From an uncultured Lentisphaerota bacterium (GTDB lineage Bacteria > Verrucomicrobiota > Kiritimatiellia > CAIQIC01), in the NCBI GenBank assembly GCA_903896925.1, contig CAITZM010000052.1:1-64000 (forward strand): 64,000 bases of DNA, given 5' to 3'. The stretch's first letter is position 1. Each line of letters begins with the position of its first letter. Made by a program: the position numbers and the translations under genes. A model generated the notes under the pieces. It saw only the letters and a program-made list of their open reading frames with translations. It was not told the origin of the DNA and searched no databases. Shown piece by piece: positions 1 through 8,161 of the stretch.

Positions 1-503
1 CCGCCGTTGCCCATCTGGGTGACGACGCCGGTCTCGCGCGCGACGCGCTCCATGAGGCGCGCCTCCTCGATGGTGTGGGCGAGCGGCTTTTCGCAGTAGA
101 CGTGCTTGCCGAGCTGCATCGCCGCGAGGGCGATCGGCGTGTGCCAGTGGTCCGGCGTGCCGATCATGACGGCGTCGAGGCCTGGCTCCTTTTCGAGCAT
201 GACGCGGTAATCGGTGTAGAGCGGCCGGCCGGGATATTTCTTGATGTTGTTGGCGGCGTATTTCGTGTCCACATCGCACAGCGCGGCGATGACGACATGG
301 GGGAACGTGGCGAGCTCGGCGGTGACGCCCCCACCCTGCCCGCCGATACCGATGCAGCCGACGTGCAACTTGCCGTTGGCGGGAATGGCCCGCGGCCGGA
401 CGGCGTTGCGGGCCGGCGTGGTGCAACCACCCAGCCAGAGGCCCGCAGTCGCGAGCGAGGCGGAGGCGAGAAACTTGCGGCGGTCGATGCGTGGTGTCTT
501 CAT
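1..503 (-). CDS. Gfo/Idh/MocA family oxidoreductase, Tat-exported (C-terminus outside window)
   Basis: This is the N-terminal 167 codons of an NAD(P)-dependent oxidoreductase; the rest lies left of position 1. The ATG at 503-501 opens a twin-arginine leader (RRKFLASASLATAGL followed by GGC, which could also be a lipobox). A Rossmann nucleotide-binding start follows (VGCIGIGGQGGG, near residues 47-58). Further on come the segments DAVMIGTPDHWHTP and GKHVYCEKPLAHT, and CEKP is the family's catalytic-lysine motif. Exported Gfo/Idh proteins in this group of bacteria usually sit among sugar-catabolism genes, and a second one lies at 27209-28525. The substrate cannot be told from sequence. Family assignment is firm; function in sugar or inositol oxidation is inference. 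Confidence 0.93.
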   Translation of the reverse strand, partial: MKTPRIDRRKFLASASLATAGLWLGGCTTPARNAVRPRAIPANGKLHVGCIGIGGQGGGVTAELATFPHVVIAALCDVDTKYAANNIKKYPGRPLYTDYRVMLEKEPGLDAVMIGTPDHWHTPIALAAMQLGKHVYCEKPLAHTIEEARLMERVARETGVVTQMGNG

Positions 504-750
504 GGTGTCCTGTCGGTCCGTTTTGATCCTCTGCGTTGCGCTCTGGCTCGTTGGAACATGCCCGGCATTGTAGCGGCCCGCCCACCCGGCGCGAGTGCAA
601 TTTTTGAGAGGGACTGTGCCGCCACCCAGAAAAAGCTGAAACTGAAGTGGGCGTCCTGAAGCGCTGAACCTATCGGGTGACGCTCCCGGCGGTGCCGGGC
701 TGTGTCCCTCCGCGACGTTCCTCGAAAAGGTCTGGCCCTACTCGCCCCAT

Positions 751-776
751 ATGTATCAATGTGTAGACCTGACCCT
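751..776 (-). repeat. Left copy of island-flanking inverted repeat
   Basis: Read on the minus strand this begins GGGTCAGGTCTACA and continues CATTGATACAT. The plus strand at 10953-10977 begins with the same 14 bases and matches about 20 of 25 positions overall. The two copies therefore face each other across the roughly 10-kb island, as the ends of a mobile or recombining element would. No transposase lies beside either copy. Confidence 0.7.
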
Positions 777-802
777 GGCCCGCTGAGACCCTGGCCCGCT
801 GA
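771..802. repeat. Perfect 16-bp tandem duplication
   Basis: GACCCTGGCCCGCTGA occurs twice head to tail (771-786 and 787-802). It overlaps the outer end of the flanking repeat at 751-776, so it may be a scar of insertion or replication slippage at the island edge. Confidence 0.85.
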
Positions 803-895
803 GGACTGGACGCGGCAGTGGCACCATGGTGTAATGCCGAAAATGCAGAGCAAACACAAAGAAAACCAAGTCCCGGCAGAACCTGAAAAACTAAC

Positions 896-1873
896 TTAAT
901 TTCTGCGTTTGGTGGTCCAAAGAATGGGGCCCACCTCTCCTGACAATCCTCGTGTGGCAGGAATCGATCCATGCGAATCCGTTAACGACGGTGTTTGCGG
1001 TTTTTGGATTGCTTGCCACCAGTCACTATCACGCATCAGCCGTTTCAGTTCTTCGATCAGCGCATTATCCATCGGAAATCTAGGATTCCAGGCCATGGCG
1101 ATGAACTGCCACCCCAACGCTTCATGCCCCCTATACATCAGGTCCAGCGCAGTTTGGAACAAGCGCTGAGGAATGAGGGCACGGTCATATTTATTGGAGA
1201 CACTTTTTTCCCACTCTTTCCGCGTGCGTAGCGCCATAGTTGCCAATTCATTTCCTGATGGGACTGGCGTTCGTATGAGTTCAGCGGCCAACTCATACTT
1301 TCCATTCCGCCACTTTAAAATCACCTGAGGCGCGGGGGCGGTGGCAAAGCAAACCGGCCAATAGGCATAGGTCCAGTCCCTGATGATGACCTCCGGCATT
1401 CCGTCACCATCCATGTCCCTGAAGCATGGTACGCCGTGTTGGCCATTGATCGCTGCCAGAAGGCGGCAGGGGGAGCCGAGTTCAATCACATAGGCGATGT
1501 AGTCGCAATGCGCTCCGCCGGTCCACTCGTACAGTATGAGGTCAGGTTTTCCCAATCCGGTGATGTCCTTGCCCAGCCAGCGGCGGAAGTCGTGTTCGAC
1601 GACATCAGGCATGGTCCCGATTTGGAACATATACCCCTCCCGCCTATAAACGTGCATGCCGGCCTTTGTTATTTCGGCCCAACCCTCGCCGGACCCTCTG
1701 CTAAAGGTTTGAATCAGGTAGTCACCAACACGCCTCTGATCGGCTAGCTCTTTGCCGCTGCTGTCCATTGGCCCAGTGACCTTGGCGGCTTGACAGCCTG
1801 CCAGGAGCCCAGCCATGCTGAAAAAGACGATAGCCGCGACCCAGGAGAGAAAAATATATTTCGCTTTGTTCAT
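896..1873 (-). CDS. Predicted lipoprotein with FG-GAP-like Asp-rich segment
   Basis: The product is 325 residues. The start is put at the ATG 1873-1871 because it gives a compact lipoprotein leader: basic MNKAK, a hydrophobic core, then the lipobox LLAGC. An upstream in-frame ATG at 1906 would overlap the LRR gene. Around residues 160-180 the stretch DMDGDGMPEVIIRD has the D-x-D-x-D-G calcium-binding spacing seen in FG-GAP/VCBS repeats. The rest matches nothing I recognise. It is the last gene of the leftward AAA+/LRR operon, 19 bases after the LRR stop, so it probably supplies an envelope-tethered part of the same system. The lipid anchor is well supported; its role is unknown. Confidence 0.75.
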   Translation of the reverse strand: MNKAKYIFLSWVAAIVFFSMAGLLAGCQAAKVTGPMDSSGKELADQRRVGDYLIQTFSRGSGEGWAEITKAGMHVYRREGYMFQIGTMPDVVEHDFRRWLGKDITGLGKPDLILYEWTGGAHCDYIAYVIELGSPCRLLAAINGQHGVPCFRDMDGDGMPEVIIRDWTYAYWPVCFATAPAPQVILKWRNGKYELAAELIRTPVPSGNELATMALRTRKEWEKSVSNKYDRALIPQRLFQTALDLMYRGHEALGWQFIAMAWNPRFPMDNALIEELKRLMRDSDWWQAIQKPQTPSLTDSHGSIPATRGLSGEVGPILWTTKRRN

Positions 1874-1892
1874 GCCAAGATTCCTAATCGTG

Positions 1893-3440
1893 CTAAATCT
1901 CGACAACCTGCAAGCACGGCATGTGATGCAACTTAGCCGGCAGCTTCAAGGGGGCTTTACTTTGCAGGCCGACGCGCTCCAACTTGCTCAGCCCGCCGAT
2001 TCCGGCGGAGATGCTGTTGAGCTTATTACAGCCTAGCTCTAGCTGTCGAAGTCTGCCAAGTTGAAAGAGGTTCTCTGGCACCTGATCCAATAGGTTGGAA
2101 CTCAAGTCCAGTTTCTCCAGCGCGTGAAGCGCTGCAATTTGGCTGGGGACGTAGCGCACTCTATTATTGGACAGTGTGAGGCGCCTTAACCGATGCAAGC
2201 GCTGCAGACAAACAGGCCAGCGCGTGAGGCGGTTGTAAGTCATGTCGAGCATCTCCAAGTTTTCGAGGTCGCCCAAGGCATTGGGCAATGCCGTCAAGTG
2301 ATTGTAGCTTAGGTCAAGCTCCTTCAGATCGCCAAGCTCAGCGACAGCCGCTGGGATTTCCGTGAGTTCATTTCCAGACAGCTTCAGACGTTGCAATGCT
2401 CGCAGCCCAAATATGGCCGGGGGCAGTTCTTGTAACGAGGTTCCATTGCATATCAATTCCTCAAGCCTGCCAAGATTCATGATCGAATCCGGGAGCTTGC
2501 TAAACGGTATCGCCTGCAAGCGCAACTTGGTTAAGGAAGTCATGCGCCATACGTTGGCAAGCACCTTCTGGTCAAAATGCAGGTCGGTCGGTATGCCGCC
2601 GTATAATACCTCAAGGGACCGCAGACGGTCGCATTGGGTAATACTTTCTGGAAGCAAGCCCGATTCGAGCCTGTCTGTGGAGATGCAAAGGCTCTCGAGG
2701 CCGGATAGTTCGCCAATGGTAGCTGGCAATAAACCTGGGAACGCACCTTCAATACTGAGGTGCCGAAGGCCATTCAAGTGACTAATCCAGGCGGGGACTT
2801 TGTTGCTAATTCCTCGGAGATGAAGATTTTCCAGGTTACTTAAACGAGACAACCAGTTAGGTAATTCAGCCAGCCTGGATCCGAAACAATCCACCCACAG
2901 CTCGCGAAGATTTATGAGCAAAGTGAGAGCCTCCGGCAATTGCTCTAGCCCTTGTCCATCGATGAAAAGCACGCGTAAACCAGGGAGGCCTGCGAGGTCT
3001 CTGAATATGGTTGGGTCGTCATCCACGGGCGAGAGGCCAACGCTCTGCAAGTTTGTCAATCGGCCCAAGCCTGGCGGCAACCGGCAGAGCGGATTTTCAG
3101 AGAGTTCGAGTTTCTGCAATCGCGGGAGGTCGCAGACCTCATCGGGCAACTCCTGCAGCCCTAGACCACTTAGGCTGAGATTTTCCAACGCGGCCATCCG
3201 TCCGATGCCACGCAAAGAAATAATGGGGTTCCCGTCCAGGCTGAGAACCTTCAACATGGGTAGCGTGGCGAGTTCCTCCGGCAGAGTGGTCAAGTGGTTG
3301 CAATCCAGATGCAATTCCCGGAGATTTTGCATTTGGGCGATCTCCGATGGAAGGCGGTCCAGCCCTGCCCCCGTCAAAGACAGGGTTTCGACCGCCTCGA
3401 CATTATAAAGCGCTTTCTTGAAGCTGTAGAACGTAGTCAT
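1893..3440 (-). CDS. Leucine-rich repeat protein
   Basis: The product is about 515 residues, nearly all made of roughly twenty leucine-rich repeats of about 23 residues with the pattern LxxLxLxxNxLxxLP (for example LRELHLDCNHLTTLPEEL, LKELDLSYNHLTALPNAL). This is the SHOC2/PIRL-like class of intracellular LRR. No signal peptide, GTPase or kinase domain is visible, so the protein is probably a cytosolic recognition or scaffold solenoid. The ATG at 3440-3438 is preferred over the one at 3464 because AGGA lies about 9 bases upstream of it. It follows the AAA+ gene by 27 bases and precedes the lipoprotein gene. In conflict systems an LRR array is a plausible sensor beside an ATPase, but that role is inference. 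Confidence 0.9.
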   Translation of the reverse strand: MTTFYSFKKALYNVEAVETLSLTGAGLDRLPSEIAQMQNLRELHLDCNHLTTLPEELATLPMLKVLSLDGNPIISLRGIGRMAALENLSLSGLGLQELPDEVCDLPRLQKLELSENPLCRLPPGLGRLTNLQSVGLSPVDDDPTIFRDLAGLPGLRVLFIDGQGLEQLPEALTLLINLRELWVDCFGSRLAELPNWLSRLSNLENLHLRGISNKVPAWISHLNGLRHLSIEGAFPGLLPATIGELSGLESLCISTDRLESGLLPESITQCDRLRSLEVLYGGIPTDLHFDQKVLANVWRMTSLTKLRLQAIPFSKLPDSIMNLGRLEELICNGTSLQELPPAIFGLRALQRLKLSGNELTEIPAAVAELGDLKELDLSYNHLTALPNALGDLENLEMLDMTYNRLTRWPVCLQRLHRLRRLTLSNNRVRYVPSQIAALHALEKLDLSSNLLDQVPENLFQLGRLRQLELGCNKLNSISAGIGGLSKLERVGLQSKAPLKLPAKLHHMPCLQVVEI

Positions 3441-3467
3441 AGCAATTTCCTGTTTGATGCCCACTTC

Positions 3468-4754
3468 TTATGCGCCTTTGAAGCCCAGTTCGCGCTCCGC
3501 TAGACTCGGCGTATGACTTTTTCGTCCCGCATTAAACTGACTGGCCAACGTCGTAGTAGCCTGCAGTAGAATCTCGGTGGTCACTTCACCTGCACCCTGA
3601 CCAACAGCAAGGATTGCGGCCGTCGTCCGCAGTTCGTTGAGGTACGCATAGCTCCAATTCCCAGTTTGCGTTGCCACGGACTCGATGATGTCCAAGGCCA
3701 TGCCGGGAAAGTGGTGTGCCAGATACCTATGGCGGAGAGCCAACTCAGGAACGGGAAACGACCAGACTCGGTCAAACCGACTGGGCCGATGGATCAGGGC
3801 GGGGTCAATCTGTTCAGGGTTGTTTGACGTGCCGATAATGAGAATGCCTTTGTTGGCTTTCAAACCATCCAGAAGCGCCAGAAAAGCTGAGCGACTCACC
3901 TGTGACTCGCGAGTCAGGGAGTCCAGATCCTCCAAGAGGAGCATGGCGGGGGCTTGGGCCTCGGCCATGGAAAATGCCATGCCAAGTTCACCTTCGTCCG
4001 TGTTTTTGCCAATGGTGAGTGTGACGAATTTGACCTTGTACTGCTGGTGACAGGTCCGAATGAGACGCCGCATCATCATGGTCTTACCCGTACCCGGAGG
4101 CCCCACGAACAGGAAGCCGCGCTGGTGACGGATACCCAAGCGCTGGAATATATCACGGCCTGTAAAGAAGGCCGCCACTTGTGATTCGATGTCGTCAAGC
4201 ATCGCATGGGGGAGAAACATGGTTTCGTCCTGACCATGGCAATCAATGTCTATATTGGGCGCATTAGCGACGATGACATGGGCTTTGTTACGGTTCCAGC
4301 GCTGAAAACGACGGCTGACGGTCCTGATAAACCGCTGAAGCAGGCCCAGATCATCCGTAGACGCTAAATATTGGTCGCAGAATTCATCACGATGGCTCAG
4401 ATACGAGAAAAGAATGAAATCCTTTCCTTCCGGACTGTGAATCCGTATGGCGCCGACCCACATGCCGTCTGCCTCCTTTTTCTGGAGTCGCCCACCCCAT
4501 AACGCAAACCGTGGATAGCGCGTCGGCACGCGTTCCCAAGTCCATGCCCCCAAGCACCCTGACGACGCATAGCCAATCCCAGTCAACTTAGCCAAGGCTG
4601 CCCCTCCTGGATTGTGGCTCAAATGGAGATAGGTCCAGTGAGGAACGTCCGGAAACTCATCATGGAGAAAAGCGGTGGCCTCAACTGGGGTCAGGCCCGG
4701 CTTGGCACCCTGCCAATCTCGCCGCCCCCTCATCCTCATCCATTCATTGCTCAT
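3468..4754 (-). CDS. AAA+ ATPase (classical AAA, single module)
   Basis: The product is 428 residues. The C-terminal half is an AAA module: Walker A GPPGTGKT near residues 217-224, Walker B LLLEDLDS near 270, sensor GTSNNPEQIDPAL near 305, and the arginine-finger region HRPSRFDR. The N-terminal 200 residues, with several Trp and aromatic positions, match no family I know and may bind substrate or partner. The module resembles BCS1/SpoVK-type remodelling ATPases more than MoxR. It is the first gene of the leftward arm (ATPase, LRR, lipoprotein), divergent from an eight-gene rightward operon across 165 bases. It most likely drives NTP-dependent remodelling in this island system; the substrate is unknown. 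Confidence 0.92.
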   Translation of the reverse strand: MSNEWMRMRGRRDWQGAKPGLTPVEATAFLHDEFPDVPHWTYLHLSHNPGGAALAKLTGIGYASSGCLGAWTWERVPTRYPRFALWGGRLQKKEADGMWVGAIRIHSPEGKDFILFSYLSHRDEFCDQYLASTDDLGLLQRFIRTVSRRFQRWNRNKAHVIVANAPNIDIDCHGQDETMFLPHAMLDDIESQVAAFFTGRDIFQRLGIRHQRGFLFVGPPGTGKTMMMRRLIRTCHQQYKVKFVTLTIGKNTDEGELGMAFSMAEAQAPAMLLLEDLDSLTRESQVSRSAFLALLDGLKANKGILIIGTSNNPEQIDPALIHRPSRFDRVWSFPVPELALRHRYLAHHFPGMALDIIESVATQTGNWSYAYLNELRTTAAILAVGQGAGEVTTEILLQATTTLASQFNAGRKSHTPSLAERELGFKGA

Positions 4755-4919
4755 ACTCGACTCCCATGATTTGGAACTGCTGTCCTGTTATGTTTGATCC
4801 TTCTATGGATAGAAGCCGGTCGCGGGGCAGATTTCCGAATTATTTTGCAGACGATGCCAATTATTCTCCTTGTTTGAAATGCGAGGGGGGGGTAAACTCA
4901 CAAAAAAAGTCGAGATGGG
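4755..4919. promoter_or_regulatory. Divergent intergenic promoter region with palindrome
   Basis: This 165-base AT-rich stretch lies between the two divergent arms of the island. It contains the palindrome CTTCTATGGATAGAAG (4800-4815; 7-base arms, GG centre), a plausible dimer-repressor site shared by both promoters. No strong -10/-35 pair could be fixed by eye. Confidence 0.5.
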
Positions 4920-5717
4920 ATGTTACACATGCCTACTGAATTAAGACATTGGCGAGAGTGGAAAGAGAAGTGCGATCTAAGAATTTGCGGAGACGAAACA
5001 AAGGCTGCACTGACTGAATACATCCGAACGCGCTGGAGAGCAGCCGTGCGCTATGCCCTGTTCGGCTTGCATGGGCGCTATGAGGACAACCATGAGATTG
5101 ATTTTGATACCAGTTGGACTTTTTTCGAGAGTTTTTATACAGAGGTAGGCCAAAGGAAGGTTTACAAGGATGGTCTGTTTGACGCAGCACAGGCTGTACT
5201 CATAGGTCCTGTTGAAGCGGCGTTGGAAAAGGAAATGTATAACCACATCTGTAGGGCCGCCGCAGGGTACATAAAGGAGTACTATCCTGAAGAACGTATG
5301 GGGCCACGGGATGACCTAACGCCGGCAGAAGAAGAAAAGGCTGAACAGATAAGACGTGAAAAACTTGGCATCCCCCCGGTCGAATCGCCTTCAGAAACGG
5401 CGGAGCTGTCCGATTTGGCAACACAGTATTTCAATAAGATGGGTCATAGAGAGCGTGTGCTAGCGGCTGCGCGCGGCTTAGGACTTGCCCTGACCGCCCA
5501 TGAAGTATTAGTTGACGCCAGATGCAAACATGCACAGCTTTATGAAGCTCATAATAAATTCAAAGTCTGGATTCAGGCCAATCTTGATGCAGATTTTCCG
5601 GAAAAAGCAAAGCCCCTAGGCTTCTATAGGGTGCTGACAAATAGATGTATAAAATGGGCGATAGAAGAAAATAACTGTTTGTCGATGGTTCGACTTTATA
5701 ACGAAAAACGAGCGTAG
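4920..5717 (+). CDS. Hypothetical protein, first gene of rightward island operon
   Basis: The product is 265 residues, soluble and rich in helix-forming and charged residues. It has no signal peptide or membrane segment and I do not recognise a family. The middle (about residues 125-160) is a charged, probably disordered linker (EEEKAEQIRREKLG) between two helical parts. Basic helical segments on both sides (RTRWRAAVRYALFG, RVLTNRCIKWAIEE) could suit nucleic-acid or protein contacts, and a divergent sigma-factor-like fold is conceivable but unproven. The start could also be ATG 4929; neither has a strong ribosome site. The next gene begins 11 bases after its stop, pointing to co-transcription. 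Confidence 0.8.
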   Translation: MLHMPTELRHWREWKEKCDLRICGDETKAALTEYIRTRWRAAVRYALFGLHGRYEDNHEIDFDTSWTFFESFYTEVGQRKVYKDGLFDAAQAVLIGPVEAALEKEMYNHICRAAAGYIKEYYPEERMGPRDDLTPAEEEKAEQIRREKLGIPPVESPSETAELSDLATQYFNKMGHRERVLAAARGLGLALTAHEVLVDARCKHAQLYEAHNKFKVWIQANLDADFPEKAKPLGFYRVLTNRCIKWAIEENNCLSMVRLYNEKRA

Positions 5718-5728
5718 GAAGGATAGTG

Positions 5729-6379
5729 ATGATGTTTTTCACCTCTAATGTTCCGGCGAAACTTTCAGCGCAGCAGCAGGCCCGGCTTAAGGACTGGCTA
5801 TACCAGTGGCAACTCGATCGGAGACTTCGCCGACAGGTCGAGCAAGATGCCTCACCAGTTGGACAGGAACAGCACCTGGCACATAAACAAGCTTTTGCCG
5901 GTTTGATAACACAGTTTTCCAAGGAACCACAGCCGGCGGTGGGGCAAATCCGATTGCTCGCGCCTTCTCTCGTACCTGCGGATAGTAGCCCAGCGTTTGT
6001 TGCCGTGCTCCGTCAAACGGCGACGGGCGAATATCTAGTGGCACCATTTAGCAGATTTCAGACACCGGCCGTGCCTCAAGAGATATTACTAAGGAAGTCT
6101 CCACCCGCCATGACCGTCCTATGCTTATGGAACGCTCGCCCTGTTTCCTCATTCGTATTGAGCCAAAGTTGGCTGGCCAGCGAATTGTCAACCGATGAAC
6201 TTGCAGATGCAATAACCGTTTGCCGTTCGATGGGGAGCCAAGAATATTTCCCGAAGGAAATCGCCGACAGAGTAGGTCCGCCGGTATATGACCTTGCCGA
6301 CGAGCGGTTCGACTACATGGATGCGGCCGGAGAGCTTTGGAGCGAGATCACCTCATTCCCAGATAAGGAGACCGAGTGA
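5729..6379 (+). CDS. Hypothetical protein of the island operon
   Basis: The product is 216 residues with no family I can name. The N-terminus is a charged, Gln/Arg-rich helical stretch. A beta-rich central section follows (IRLLAPSLVPADSSP, FVAVLRQTATGEYLVAPFSRF), then Trp- and Leu-rich helices. There is no signal peptide or membrane helix. GTG 5726, ATG 5729 and ATG 5732 are all possible starts; AGGAAGG at 5716-5722 best suits 5729 or 5732. Its stop overlaps the GTG start of the DUF3883 gene (GTGA), so the two are translationally coupled and their products probably act together. Confidence 0.78.
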   Translation: MMFFTSNVPAKLSAQQQARLKDWLYQWQLDRRLRRQVEQDASPVGQEQHLAHKQAFAGLITQFSKEPQPAVGQIRLLAPSLVPADSSPAFVAVLRQTATGEYLVAPFSRFQTPAVPQEILLRKSPPAMTVLCLWNARPVSSFVLSQSWLASELSTDELADAITVCRSMGSQEYFPKEIADRVGPPVYDLADERFDYMDAAGELWSEITSFPDKETE

Positions 6380-7149
6380 AGACCATTCGCTTGCCCACTC
6401 GTCAGGACGCTCTCACGAAAATGCCAGACGAATCCGTTATCGGCGCTATGATCGGAAATGCGGTACCCGGGATCTTCGGTTTGACAGGTCCAACCTATTC
6501 AATCCCCGTAGCAGTTATCGAGGTCATGCCCGGCCGTTTGTTTATTCATATCTTCGCTGGGGACGCGGACGCAAGCAAAAACGAGTTGTCTTTTGTGGTC
6601 ACCAATGCAGTTGATGAGCCATCTCCTAAGGAGCCATCTCTTGGGCTTGATGGCACACGTATTTTCTTGCGCGGTATCGGTTTGGCCGGCCAGATTACGC
6701 TGGGGCGTTGCTTGATTCGGGCCGAGGAACCGGTAGAACTCGCTTTGAAGGATCAAGCTGGGAAATTTTTGAGGATATCGAGGGTTAATATGTCAAATGC
6801 GGAGACCGAACAGAATGGCATAAATGCAGTAGTCGAGTACGAAAAGAAGCACGGACGGCCTGATGTTCAGCGAGTGTATAAATGCGGATATGACCTTGTC
6901 AGTAAAGGGATCGGCTCCGAAAGACATATCGAGGTCAAAACAACGGGGAAGGATATCTTCTCATTTCGGTGGCTGGAGCAACTCGAGTACGACACCATGA
7001 AGAAGGATGGGAATTGGTATCTGTATCTTGTGACTGACGCCAACGGAACACCAAGGGTCTTTGAATACAACAGAGAGAGAGCCGAGCGACGTTTTTCAGA
7101 AGAAATGCGTCACTATGTGTTTGTCTTTCCAAAAAGCGATTTCAAATAA
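6376..7149 (+). CDS. DUF3883 (NO VEIN C-terminal-like) domain protein, putative PD-(D/E)xK-type fold
   Basis: The product is 257 residues. Residues about 150-240 match the DUF3883 pattern: V-EYEKKHGR at the start, then YDLVSKG and the hallmark RHIEVKTTG, followed by an aromatic-rich strand and helix. The D...E-x-K arrangement (YDL about 172, EVK about 187-189) resembles the active site of PD-(D/E)xK nucleases, and the domain is common in restriction and defence loci. The N-terminal 150 residues are unassigned. The start is GTG 6376, with AAGGAG at 6365-6370 and overlap with the preceding stop. Family call is good; nuclease activity is inference. Confidence 0.85.
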   Translation: MKTIRLPTRQDALTKMPDESVIGAMIGNAVPGIFGLTGPTYSIPVAVIEVMPGRLFIHIFAGDADASKNELSFVVTNAVDEPSPKEPSLGLDGTRIFLRGIGLAGQITLGRCLIRAEEPVELALKDQAGKFLRISRVNMSNAETEQNGINAVVEYEKKHGRPDVQRVYKCGYDLVSKGIGSERHIEVKTTGKDIFSFRWLEQLEYDTMKKDGNWYLYLVTDANGTPRVFEYNRERAERRFSEEMRHYVFVFPKSDFK

Positions 7150-7349
7150 ACCCAACCATCGTCTGTAGCGCACAACTCGCCCGTGGCAGGCTCTCCATCC
7201 GGTATGGCGTGATGGGTGCCTGAGAGCGCGAGTCATAACACCTGTCTCCGCTTCCGCGTGTTCCTCCAACTTATTTTCGGAAATTCTCTTCCTGCCGTGC
7301 TTCTCTCTTATGGCACCACATGATGTGTGCCAGAAAGGAACGCCGGCAA

Positions 7350-8099
7350 ATGAAAGAAACGGGAATCAGAAGTTTCCTGAGGAACTCACTATTCTATGGA
7401 GCATCGGGGCTGGATGACACCCCCGTAAGGCACTGCGCCTCGCGCTTCAGGAATTTCATCTACGTCGATTACAGCCTGAACAGGCAGACCGTACTGCAAA
7501 AGTTGCTGCATGATGGCCTTGGGGATTATGTGTTGGCGAAAGAAGGAGATGCGAAGGAGCTGCCGGCAAACCTTGTCCTTGGGAGAAACTGGGTTGGAAT
7601 CCCATTCCTGAACTTTGGAAACCGCGCCGGCCTGTCGGGAACCTGGCCTGAAATCATGCTACAAGATCCCTTCGTCCTGATGGCACAACTGTCCGGCAAG
7701 TCCGAGTCGAACGCCCACCAGAAAATAAATTTTATGTTCATCCCCTTTGAGGGGAGCGCCACCTACGGGTTGTTGTTTACCAGAAGGCACATAGCGCCGC
7801 GCTGTGTGGCGCACATCAGATCCGGTGTCGGTTTCGGGAGTAACTTCTCCGGTTATCCTTCAAGCTTGGGCCTCAAGATGACAGAAGAGCGCGAATGCTT
7901 ACCCCGGTTCATCTTGCACGACCATCTATGCCGCCCTGGCTATGGTGATTACCTGCTCCTCGTGGAGGCTTACGATCCAATCGAGCAGTGGGTGCGAACG
8001 ACGGGCGAAGATCGTAATCAACCGCTTACGCTGCTCGAACTAAATCAGGGAAAATACGCGGAGACGATGCCGGGCGAGTTGTACGAGCCTTTCCGCTAA
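7350..8099 (+). CDS. Hypothetical protein, island operon
   Basis: The product is 249 residues from ATG 7350, chosen because AAAGGAA lies about 10 bases upstream; ATG 7320 or 7323 would add about ten residues. It has no signal peptide, membrane segment or recognised family. Features seen are an aromatic-rich N-terminus (RNFIYVDYSLNR), a Gly/Pro/aromatic core (NRAGLSGTWPEIMLQDPF, INFMFIPFEGSATYG) and conserved-looking acidic and His residues near the C-terminus (FILHDHLCRPGYGDY), which could form a catalytic or metal site. It follows a 200-base gap after the DUF3883 gene that holds nothing recognisable, and precedes the J-domain gene by 62 bases. It may be an effector of the system; that is a guess from context. 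Confidence 0.75.
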   Translation: MKETGIRSFLRNSLFYGASGLDDTPVRHCASRFRNFIYVDYSLNRQTVLQKLLHDGLGDYVLAKEGDAKELPANLVLGRNWVGIPFLNFGNRAGLSGTWPEIMLQDPFVLMAQLSGKSESNAHQKINFMFIPFEGSATYGLLFTRRHIAPRCVAHIRSGVGFGSNFSGYPSSLGLKMTEERECLPRFILHDHLCRPGYGDYLLLVEAYDPIEQWVRTTGEDRNQPLTLLELNQGKYAETMPGELYEPFR

Positions 8100-8161
8100 A
8101 GATCAGCAGGAACGCGCATCACGGCAGAAAATGGCATGAAACACAGGCGGGAAATCAAACG

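Larger units (their letters stand above)
504..895. other. Non-coding junction between core sequence and the AT-richer island
   Basis: There is no convincing gene in this 392-base stretch; the short reading frames have no start-site context or family resemblance. It holds the 5' flank of the leftward Gfo/Idh gene, a sequence matching in inverted orientation the right end of the island, and a 16-base perfect tandem duplication. Base composition changes around 830-900, going rightward into the island. Confidence 0.6.

Noticed and set aside
500..972. Possible small genes in the left boundary
   Set aside because: The frames overlap on both strands, lack ribosome sites and carry biased composition; the region is better explained as repeat and junction DNA.
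4754..4919. A clear sigma-70 promoter pair for each island arm
   Set aside because: Several TTGnnn and TATnnT-like hexamers occur in this AT-rich DNA but none has both good matches and correct spacing.
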